Source of the DNA: SHWC01 sp050173345
GTDB lineage: Bacteria > Pseudomonadota > Alphaproteobacteria > UBA828
Length of the DNA: 64,000 nucleotides
Assembly (NCBI GenBank): GCA_050173345.1
Contig: JBFXKW010000001.1
Coordinates: forward strand, 496,001 to 560,000
Direction of reading: 5' to 3'
Each line of letters opens with the position of its first letter. The stretch's first letter is position 1. A model generated the notes under the pieces. The model ran no database searches, was not told where the DNA came from, and worked only from the letters and a program-made list of their open reading frames with translations. A program made the position numbers and the translations under genes. Positions 54,388 to 62,508 of this stretch are shown here, one piece after another.

Positions 54388-55302
54388 ATGAGCGTTCGAA
54401 TCGAGTGCGTGTTGGATTGCGAGAATCATCTGGGAGAGGGCCCGATCTGGGACGTGGAGGAGCAGCGCCTCTATTGGTTGGATTGCACCGGGCGGCGGGT
54501 CGGCAAGCCCACCATCTGGCGTATGGACCCGAAGACCGGCAAGGTCGAAAACTGGACGCTGGACAAGGACATCGGCTCGATGGCGCTGCGCAAGAACGGC
54601 GGCGCGCTGCTCGCGGTCGATGACGGCTTCTATATCTTCGATTTCGGCACCGGCAAGTACGAGCTGATCCAGCTCGTCGATGCCGATCAGCCGCGCACCC
54701 GTCTCAACGACGGCAAAGTCGACCGGCGCGGCCGCTTCCTGTGCGGCGGCATGGACGACAAGGAGGAGCTCAAGGCTTGCGGGCTGTGGCGGATCGACCC
54801 GGATTTCAAGGTCACCAAGCTCGACGACGGCATCATCTGCGCAAACGGCCCGTGCTGGAGCCCGGACAACCGGACCTTCTATTTCGCCGACACGTTCCAG
54901 GACGTCATGTGGGCCTATGATTACGACATCGAGACCGGCACGGTCTCGAACCGGCGAGATTTTGCCACGAGCAAGGAGGAACGCGGCCTCTATGACGGCT
55001 CGACCGTGGACGCCGAGGGCTATGTCTGGAACGCCATGGTGATCGGCGGCGAGCTGATCCGCTACGCGCCGGATGGCTCGGTCGACCGGCGCATCGGCAC
55101 GCCGGTGCGCAACATCACGAGCGTCATGTTCGGCGGGCCCAACATGGACGAGCTCTATTTCACCTCGATGGCGCGGGTGAAGCACCCGGCGGTGCACGAC
55201 CTGTTCACCAAGGAGGTCAAGCCGCAATTCCTGGCCGGCGGCCTGTTCAAGGTCACCGGCCTCGGCATTCGGGGCCTGCCCGAGCCCCGCTTCGCGGGCT
55301 GA
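54388..55302 (+). CDS. SMP-30/gluconolactonase/LRE family protein
   Basis: 304 residues, six-bladed propeller. Metal ligands are visible: Glu17 (HLGEGPIWD), Asn107 (RLNDGKVD), Asn153 (ICANGPCWSPD) and Asp203 (YDGSTVD). Family members hydrolyse sugar lactones. It lies 99 nt before the FAD subunit of a Mo-hydroxylase on the same strand, suggesting that a lactone made by an oxidation step is opened here. Confidence 0.93.
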   Translation: MSVRIECVLDCENHLGEGPIWDVEEQRLYWLDCTGRRVGKPTIWRMDPKTGKVENWTLDKDIGSMALRKNGGALLAVDDGFYIFDFGTGKYELIQLVDADQPRTRLNDGKVDRRGRFLCGGMDDKEELKACGLWRIDPDFKVTKLDDGIICANGPCWSPDNRTFYFADTFQDVMWAYDYDIETGTVSNRRDFATSKEERGLYDGSTVDAEGYVWNAMVIGGELIRYAPDGSVDRRIGTPVRNITSVMFGGPNMDELYFTSMARVKHPAVHDLFTKEVKPQFLAGGLFKVTGLGIRGLPEPRFAG

Positions 55303-55401
55303 GGCCCGCGAGCCAGGTTTCACGTACCGTGCCGCGCGCGGCACGCGGGAGAGGAGCGAGCGGCGCAGCACGGTGCGCCGCGTGATTGACGAGGGGAGAC
55401 G

Positions 55402-56286
55402 ATGTATCCAGCGGCAATAGAGAACTATGTGCGCCCGGCCTCGATCGACGAGGCGTTGAAGGCGGTGACCAAGTACGAGGCGGGCGAGGCGATGTTCATC
55501 GCCGGCGGCCAGAGCCTGATGCAAGCGGTGAAGTCGCGCCTGGTACGCCCGCGCTGCGTGGTCGACCTGCAGGCGGTGAAGGATCTCAGGGGCGTCAGCG
55601 CGGGGAGCGCGGGCGTGCGCATCGGCGCCATGACCCGCTACGCGGAGATCGCCGCCGAGAGCAGGCTGACGGGCGCCTACGAGGCGCTCGTCGACGCTGC
55701 GAGCCATGTCGGCGACCGGCAGGTGCGCAACCGCGGCACGATCGGCGGCAGCCTGTGCTGGAACTACGTGGCCGCGTGCATGCCGGCCGCCAATCTCGGC
55801 GTCGGCAGCTCGATGGAGCTGATCTCGGCCGCCGGCAGGAAGCGCACCGTCACGGCCGACGACTTCATCAGGGGTCCGCTCGAGACCGCGCGCGAGGATG
55901 ACGAGGTGCTGGTCGCGATCACCCTCCCCGCCGTGTCTGCCAAGGCGGGCAGCGCCTACAAGAAATGGGGCCTGGTCACTGACGCGCTGCCCGTGGTCGG
56001 CGTCAGCGTCTATATCGAGCTCGACGGCGGCGGCGCCATTGCCAAGGCGCGCTTCGCGGTCGGCGGCCTCGCCAGCGGACCGAAGCGGGCGCGCGGCGCC
56101 GAGGCGGCGCTCGTCGGCAAGAAGGCCGGCGACGACAAGGGCATCGCCGAGGCGGTCGGCAAGGCGGCGGCCGAGATCGAGACCCAGAGCGACATCTGGG
56201 CCGACAGCGATTACCGCAAGAATTTGATTCGCTCACTGGGCGCCGAGGTCGTCGCCAGCGCGTTCGCGCGCGCCTCGGGCAAGTGA
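55402..56286 (+). CDS. Xanthine dehydrogenase-family FAD-binding subunit (CoxM-like)
   Basis: 294 residues. FAD pyrophosphate loops 'FIAGGQSLMQAVKSRLV' (33-48) and 'NRGTIGGSLCWNYVAACMPAA' (110-130) match the medium subunit of CO-dehydrogenase/xanthine-dehydrogenase enzymes. 'YKKWGLVTDALPVVGVSV' and the C-terminal CO_deh_flav_C domain are present. It passes electrons from the Mo centre via 2Fe-2S to an acceptor. Followed 28 nt later by the 2Fe-2S subunit. Confidence 0.94.
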   Translation: MYPAAIENYVRPASIDEALKAVTKYEAGEAMFIAGGQSLMQAVKSRLVRPRCVVDLQAVKDLRGVSAGSAGVRIGAMTRYAEIAAESRLTGAYEALVDAASHVGDRQVRNRGTIGGSLCWNYVAACMPAANLGVGSSMELISAAGRKRTVTADDFIRGPLETAREDDEVLVAITLPAVSAKAGSAYKKWGLVTDALPVVGVSVYIELDGGGAIAKARFAVGGLASGPKRARGAEAALVGKKAGDDKGIAEAVGKAAAEIETQSDIWADSDYRKNLIRSLGAEVVASAFARASGK

Positions 56287-56314
56287 CGCGCCACGCTCAA
56301 GGGATAGCCGAGAC

Positions 56315-56785
56315 ATGAAGAAGACGGTCAAGATCACCATCAACGGCGAGGCTTACGAGGAGAGCGTGCCGCTCCGCATGCTGCTCTCGGACTTCATCCG
56401 AGAGGTCGCGGGCCTCACCGGCACACATATCGGATGCACCTACGAGGGCGTGTGCGGCGCCTGCACCGTGCAGCTCGACGGCGAGGCCGTGAAGTCCTGC
56501 CTGATGCTGGCGGCGCAGGCCGACGGCCATCAGGTGACCACCATCGAGGGGCTTGCCAAGAACGGCAAGCTGACCCCGTTGCAGCAGGCCTTCAACGACC
56601 ATCACGCGCTGCAGTGCGGCTACTGTACGCCCGGCATCCTGATGAACATGGACGAGTTCCTGAAGAAGCACCCGAACCCGAGCGACGAGGAGATCCGCCG
56701 CGGGCTGGTCGGCAATCTGTGCCGCTGTACCGGCTACGCGCATATCGTCGACGCGGTGCGCGATGCCGCCAAACGCGCCGGCTGA
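56315..56785 (+). CDS. 2Fe-2S subunit of Mo hydroxylase (CoxS-like)
   Basis: 156 residues with both cluster sets. Plant-ferredoxin type: Cys41, Cys47, Cys50, Cys62. Helical type: Cys101, Cys104, Cys136, Cys138 (CGYCTPG ... GNLCRCTGY). Standard small subunit between FAD and Mo subunits. The next subunit starts 49 nt downstream after AAGGAAGG. Confidence 0.96.
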   Translation: MKKTVKITINGEAYEESVPLRMLLSDFIREVAGLTGTHIGCTYEGVCGACTVQLDGEAVKSCLMLAAQADGHQVTTIEGLAKNGKLTPLQQAFNDHHALQCGYCTPGILMNMDEFLKKHPNPSDEEIRRGLVGNLCRCTGYAHIVDAVRDAAKRAG

Positions 56786-56834
56786 ACCGCCACGCACTCA
56801 TCACTCGGAACGGATCAAGGAAGGCAGGTCAGCA

Positions 56835-59243
56835 ATGAGCACGAAACCGGGCTCGAACTGGGTCGGCGCGAAGTTCAACCGCAAGGAAGACCACCGGCTG
56901 ATCACCGGCAAGGGCAAGTATCTGGCCGACATCGTGGTGCCAGGCATGCTCCACATCGTCTTCGTGCGCAGCGAGCAGGCGCACGCGAAGATCGTGAAGA
57001 TCGACGTCAGCGAGGCGAAGAAGCTGCCGGGCGTCGTCGCGGTGGTCACCGGCGAGGACATCAAGGACAAGATCAAGCCGATGCCGCAGCCCGTGGTGCA
57101 GCCGGCGCTGCCCGCGAACTATCCGAGGCATTGGCCGCTCGCGGTCGGCAAGGTCAAGTTCCACGGCGAGCCGGTCGCGGCCGTCGTGGCGCGCGACAAG
57201 TACACGGCTGAGGATGCGGCCGAGCTCGTGCAGGTGGAGTACGACCCCCTGCCCTATATCGGCGATCCCGAGAAGGCGCTGGCCGACACCTCGCTCCGCG
57301 TCCATGACGAGTGGCCGGACAACATCATCTTCCAGATGACCTTCACCGGCGGGCCGGACGACGCCTCGCGCGCCAAGAACGACGAGGAGGTCGAGCGCAT
57401 CATGAAGTCGGCCGACGTCGCGGTGCGCCAGCGCTTCAAGACGCACCGCTGCGGCGTGACGCCGATGGAGACGCGCGGCGCGCTCATGCTGTGGGACGAT
57501 TCCGACGGCCTGACCGCCTACATCACCACGCAGCGGCCGCATATCGACCGCCTCGCGCTCTCGGACATTCTCGACATCCCGGGCGAGAAGCTCCGCGTGA
57601 TCGCGCCGCGCGACCAGGGCGGCGGCTTCGGCGTCAAGGCGCCGTTCTACCGCGAGCCGATGCTGGTGGCATATCTCGCGCGTGAGCTGAAACGGCCGGT
57701 CCGCTGGATCGAATCGCGCCAGGAGCACCTGATGGCGGTGAGCCAGGAGCGCGACCAGATCCACGACATCGAGATCGCTGCCACCAAGGACGGCAAGCTG
57801 CTCGCGCTCAGGAACCGCGGCGTCGGCGATTGCGGCGACGGCTGCGAGGGCGTCTATTGGGGCTTCCTGATGCCCTTCCTCGGCGCCGTCGAGATGCCGA
57901 ACGCCTATGACTGGCCGATCGGCGACGTGAAGATCAAGGTCGCGGTCACCAACAAGTCGGCGCTCTCGCCGGCGCGCGCCTTCGGCGAGTTCCCGACCCG
58001 CTTCGCCATGGAGCGCGCGATCGACCTGGTGGCCAAGAAGTGCGGCATGGAGCCCTCCGACTTCCGCCGCAAGAACCTGGTCACCCATCTGCCGCACACC
58101 TCGATCACCGGCGAATATTTCGATTCCGGCGACTTCCACAAGGTGTGGGACAACCTGATGGCCCAGGTCGATCTCAAGGGCTTCCGCAAGGAGCAGGAGG
58201 CGGCGCGCAAGCAGGGCCGCTATCTCGGCATCGGCTTCGGGCTCGGCGTCGAGCTCTCGGGCGTCGCCTCGGAGCTCCTGGTGCCGATGGAAAGCCAACC
58301 CGGCTATGGTGCCGCGACCGTGCGCATCGACCCGCGCGCCAAGGTCATCGTGTTCGAGGGCGACGCGCCGCAAGGCCAGGGCCACGAGACCACGGTCGCC
58401 CAGGCGGTCGCCCAATCCTTCGGCATCCACCCGAACGACATCGTGGTGACCACCGGCGATACCGGCACCACGCCGTTCGGCTCGGGCACGATCGGCGCGC
58501 GCGCCGGCTCCTATTTCGTCAGCGCCGCCGTGATGGCCTGCACCGAGCTGAAGCAGAAGATCGGGCGCTTCATGATCCATGACCTCGCGATCGAGAACGC
58601 GACGCCCGACGATTTCGAGTTCGCCGACGGCGAGATCGTCTACAAAAAGAACTCGAACATCAGGAAGACCTTCCGCGAGATGGTCGAGCGCATCATCATG
58701 GCGCCGATCAACATGCCGGCGGGCGAATCGGGCGGCCTCGAGCACACCGCGTTCTTCGAGGCGGCCAAGCCGATGATCTGCTTCAACGCCGATTGCTGCA
58801 AGGTCGAGGTCGACATCAATACCGGCCAGTTCAAAATGCTGAGCTGGGTCACCTCGGAGGATGTCGGCCAGATCATCAACCCGCAGATCGTCGAGGGCCA
58901 GATGCAGGGCGCCATCGTGCAGGGCATCTCGAACGCGCTGTTCGAGCAGTTCGTCTATGACGAGAACGGCCAGCAGCTCACCGCGGACTTCGAGAACTAC
59001 AAGCTCGCGACCGCGGCCGACGTGCCCGACATCAAGGTGACCCACGCGCCGACGCCCTGCCCGTACACGCCGCTCGGCAGCCGCGGCATCGGCGAGGGCC
59101 GGCCGAGCTCGGTGCCGGGCACGGTGACCAACGCGATCTGCGACGCGCTCGCCCCCTTCGGCATCGAGATCACCGAGCTGCCGCTCCGCCCGAACACGCT
59201 CTGGCGCCTGATCCAGGAGGCCAGGAAGAAGGCGGCGGATTGA
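56835..59243 (+). CDS. Molybdopterin-binding large subunit of xanthine dehydrogenase-family enzyme
   Basis: 802 residues from ATG 56835. The 'DQGGGFGVKAPFYREPMLVAY' (260-280) and 'LGSRGIGEGRPSSVPGTVTNAI' segments match the MCD-cofactor pocket, with the catalytic Glu754. The loop that reads AYRCSFR in aerobic CO dehydrogenase or AYRGAGR/AYRGFG in others reads 'SPARAFGEFPTRF' (378-390), so this is neither a Cu-CO dehydrogenase nor a standard aldehyde/xanthine type. It is the last gene of the unit and is followed by a strong terminator. Substrate unknown; the upstream lactonase hints at a sugar or cyclic ether/alcohol. Confidence 0.93.
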   Translation: MSTKPGSNWVGAKFNRKEDHRLITGKGKYLADIVVPGMLHIVFVRSEQAHAKIVKIDVSEAKKLPGVVAVVTGEDIKDKIKPMPQPVVQPALPANYPRHWPLAVGKVKFHGEPVAAVVARDKYTAEDAAELVQVEYDPLPYIGDPEKALADTSLRVHDEWPDNIIFQMTFTGGPDDASRAKNDEEVERIMKSADVAVRQRFKTHRCGVTPMETRGALMLWDDSDGLTAYITTQRPHIDRLALSDILDIPGEKLRVIAPRDQGGGFGVKAPFYREPMLVAYLARELKRPVRWIESRQEHLMAVSQERDQIHDIEIAATKDGKLLALRNRGVGDCGDGCEGVYWGFLMPFLGAVEMPNAYDWPIGDVKIKVAVTNKSALSPARAFGEFPTRFAMERAIDLVAKKCGMEPSDFRRKNLVTHLPHTSITGEYFDSGDFHKVWDNLMAQVDLKGFRKEQEAARKQGRYLGIGFGLGVELSGVASELLVPMESQPGYGAATVRIDPRAKVIVFEGDAPQGQGHETTVAQAVAQSFGIHPNDIVVTTGDTGTTPFGSGTIGARAGSYFVSAAVMACTELKQKIGRFMIHDLAIENATPDDFEFADGEIVYKKNSNIRKTFREMVERIIMAPINMPAGESGGLEHTAFFEAAKPMICFNADCCKVEVDINTGQFKMLSWVTSEDVGQIINPQIVEGQMQGAIVQGISNALFEQFVYDENGQQLTADFENYKLATAADVPDIKVTHAPTPCPYTPLGSRGIGEGRPSSVPGTVTNAICDALAPFGIEITELPLRPNTLWRLIQEARKKAAD

Positions 59244-59281
59244 CGACGCGGCCTGGCGCTACCTACCTAGCCGACGACACG

Positions 59282-59313
59282 CGAGGGGCCATCCGGCCCC
59301 TCGCTCTTTTTTT
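59282..59313 (+). terminator. Intrinsic terminator of the SMP-30/Mo-hydroxylase genes
   Basis: Perfect 9-bp stem CGAGGGGCC/GGCCCCTCG with loop ATCC, then CTC and seven T. The clearest intrinsic terminator in the window. Confidence 0.92.
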
Positions 59314-59324
59314 CGTCTTCTTCG

Positions 59325-59395
59325 TCATTGCCGGGCTCGACCCGGGCATCCAGTCTTTCCGCCAGACTGGATTGCCGGGTCAAGCCCGGCAATGA
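59325..59395. repeat. Long imperfect palindrome (CATTGCCGGGCT-type intergenic repeat)
   Basis: Two arms of about 31 bp: TCATTGCCGGGCT is matched perfectly by AGCCCGGCAATGA, and CGACCCGGGCATCCAGTC nearly by GACTGGATTGCCGGGTCA. They flank TTTCCGCCA. Repeats of this wording are common between genes in alphaproteobacteria and probably are REP-like/MITE-like elements. It lies between convergent genes. Confidence 0.75.
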
Positions 59396-59438
59396 CGGGG
59401 GGAGAGAACGCGTGCGACAACCAGGCGGCGCTGTGTCC

Positions 59439-60029
59439 TCACGCCGCCGGGTTGCGCGTGTCCCACAGGTGCCGCGTGTACCATTTCTCGTAGGCGCGGC
59501 CCCGCGGCCAGCTCACCAGCTCGAACTGCGCGCCCCAGGGCGACAGGAAGTAGCACCAGTACTCGCCCTCCTCGGCATTGCCGGCGTTCAGCGTCGGGCC
59601 GCCCAGGATCGTCACGCCGTGCTTCTTCAGGTGCTTCACCGCCTTGTCCATGTCGTCGACATAGATCGCGAAGTGGTGGCCGCCATCGTCGCTGTTCTTC
59701 GGCAGCTTGCGGCGCTTGCCCGGCGCTTCGTATTCGAACAGCTCGATGTTCGGCCCGGCGCCGCAGCGGATCATGCGCATGTTGGTGATCTCGGCGCGCG
59801 GGTGCACGTTGAGATGCTGCTTCATCCAGTTGCCGGTCGGCCGCTTGAAGGTGCCGAGGTTGTAGAACTCCTCGAAGCCGAGCACGTCGACGAAGAACGC
59901 GACTGCTTCGTCCACGTCGGGCACGGTCAGGCCGATATGATCGACGCCGCGCATGCCGGGCATGGCCTTCTTCTTGCGCGGCGTCATCGGTTTCCTGGGC
60001 GCCGTGGTTGCCTTGCTGCTGCTTGCCAT
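59439..60029 (-). CDS. VOC family protein, 196 residues
   Basis: Start ATG 60029 has GGAGGG 5 nt upstream; a later Met (before PGMRGVDHIGL) is possible because the first ~25 residues are Lys-rich and probably disordered. Core: 'GVDHIGLTVPDVDEAVAFFVDVLGFEEFY' and 'GHHFAIYVDDMDKAVKHLKKHGVTILGG' ... 'WGAQFELVSWPRGRAYEKW'. Likely metal ligands are His in 'VDHIG', His in 'GHHFA' and Glu in 'QFELVS'. It is divergent from adhC with a 144-bp shared control region. It may be a lactoylglutathione-lyase-like or dioxygenase-like enzyme. Confidence 0.88.
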   Translation of the reverse strand: MASSSKATTAPRKPMTPRKKKAMPGMRGVDHIGLTVPDVDEAVAFFVDVLGFEEFYNLGTFKRPTGNWMKQHLNVHPRAEITNMRMIRCGAGPNIELFEYEAPGKRRKLPKNSDDGGHHFAIYVDDMDKAVKHLKKHGVTILGGPTLNAGNAEEGEYWCYFLSPWGAQFELVSWPRGRAYEKWYTRHLWDTRNPAA

Positions 60030-60173
60030 CGTGTCCCTCCACTGCCTCTGTTGCGAGCGCCTCGTTTCGCATGGGCGGGCGCCGATGGTTGAGGTTAGGG
60101 CAACCGTGCCGCGGCTTGAAGCGCATACCGAAGGCACACTAGAGTGGCCGCCGCCGGACAGAGGGAGGAGATC

Positions 60174-61286
<1,113 letters not shown>

Positions 61287-61308
61287 CGGCGTGCGGGTCT
61301 CTTATTCC

Positions 61309-61435
61309 GTCATTCCCGCGAAAGCGGGAATCCATCTTGCCCAGAGCACGGACCGCTGAACCATGGATTCCGGCTCGTAAGGCTTGCAGCCGAGAACCTG
61401 CGGTTCCCGAGCTCGCCTAACGGTCGGAATGACGA
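61309..61435. repeat. Inverted intergenic repeat (GTCATTCCCGCG ... GGAATGAC)
   Basis: The block begins GTCATTCCCGCGAAAGCGGG and continues AATCCAT; it ends with CCATGGATTCC and, after about 65 bp, GGTCGGAATGACGA. Ends and the internal ATCCAT/ATGGAT pair are inverted. The first part also folds as TTCCCGC-GAAA-GCGGGAA and could act as the adhC terminator. It is a different family from the repeat at 59325-59395 but of similar character. Confidence 0.65.
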
Positions 61436-61456
61436 CCGGATGTATGGCTCACACGC

Positions 61457-61912
61457 CTACTCGATGGCGTAGAGCGGCGGGCGGGGGTCGTCGGTGATGA
61501 CGAAGATCGGGAAGGCGGCGCGCTTCGGCCCGTCCATGCCGGGCGAGCCGGACGGCATGCCGGGCAGCGCGATGCCGGGGATCGGCGGCCGCTCGGCGAG
61601 CAACCGCTCGATCGCCGCGACCGGCACGTTGCCCTCGATCACGTAGCCCTCGATCACGGTCGACTGGTTGGCGATCAACCGCCTCGGGATGGCGTACTTC
61701 GCCTTGATCGCGTCGAGTTCCGGCGTCGAGATCACCATGTTTACCTTGAAGCCGTGCGCCTCCAGGTACTTGCCGTACTCGATTCCGCACGGGCAGCCCG
61801 GGTCGGTGTAGATCGTCGCCTCGCGCGCCGGGGCCGCCTCGGCGGCGTGCGCGGCGAAGGGGGCGAGCACCAGGGCAAGGCATAGGGTCAAGGCGAAGAG
61901 AGCGGTGCGCAT
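61457..61912 (-). CDS. DUF411 domain protein, periplasmic, with altered metal motif
   Basis: 151 residues with a signal peptide (LFALTLCLALVLAPFAAHA). Mature part 'ATIYTDPGCPCGIEYGKYLEAHGFKVNMV' and 'VIEGYVIEGNVPVAAIERLLAERPPIPGIALPGMPSGSPGMDGP' match DUF411, a family linked to copper/metal handling. The canonical CGCC is here C-P-C, and the Cys-His of 'SCHT' is replaced by 'NQST'. Metal binding may therefore be weaker or different. Divergent from a CopD-like gene. Confidence 0.88.
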   Translation of the reverse strand: MRTALFALTLCLALVLAPFAAHAAEAAPAREATIYTDPGCPCGIEYGKYLEAHGFKVNMVISTPELDAIKAKYAIPRRLIANQSTVIEGYVIEGNVPVAAIERLLAERPPIPGIALPGMPSGSPGMDGPKRAAFPIFVITDDPRPPLYAIE

Positions 61913-62018
61913 CGTCCGAAAGGATCCCCTGAAAGCGGCGGCGGCGCGGGCCGGCCGGCTTGATGGCCGAAGGCCGCCGCCCTATTGTCGCTCCGCAACC
62001 CACGCCCGCAAGGATTTC

Positions 62019-62471
62019 ATGCCCTATCTCCTCGCGCTCCATGCCATCGCGGCCGTGATCTGGGTCGGTGGTATGGTGTTTGCCTATTGGGTGGCACGGC
62101 TCGCGGCCGGGCCGCTCGAGCCGCCGCAGCGCCTCGGCTTCTGGCGACGCGGCTTCGCCATCTTCTTCCCCATCGTCGGCGTCGCGATCGGCGTGCTGCT
62201 CGGCACCGGCTACGCCATGATCTTTGCCGGCATGGGCGGCTTCGCGGGCGCGCCGCTGCACGTCCACATCATGCAGGGCATCGGCTGGGTCATGGTGGCG
62301 CTGTTCCTCCTGCTGCTCGCTTTGCCCTACCGGCGCTTCCGCGGCGCGCTCGACGCCGGCGACCTGCCGGCCGGCGGCAAGGCGCTCGCCAATATCCGCC
62401 GCATCATCCACGTCAACATGTATCTCGGGCTCATCGTCGTCGGCATCGGCGCATCGGGCCGCTTCTGGTAA
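62019..62471 (+). CDS. CopD-like integral membrane protein
   Basis: 150 residues from ATG 62019, AAGGA 5 nt upstream. Four hydrophobic segments. 'LHAIAAVIWVGGMVFAYWVARL', the middle His-rich 'HVHIMQGIGWVMVALF' and the late 'IHVNMYLGLIVVGIG' match the CopD family of small membrane proteins, where the His residues may bind copper or heme. Together with the divergent DUF411 gene this suggests a copper-related locus. Function inferred only. Confidence 0.8.
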   Translation: MPYLLALHAIAAVIWVGGMVFAYWVARLAAGPLEPPQRLGFWRRGFAIFFPIVGVAIGVLLGTGYAMIFAGMGGFAGAPLHVHIMQGIGWVMVALFLLLLALPYRRFRGALDAGDLPAGGKALANIRRIIHVNMYLGLIVVGIGASGRFW

Positions 62472-62508
62472 AGTGACTGCTCAAGGCTCGAACGAGGGAC
62501 GATTTCCG

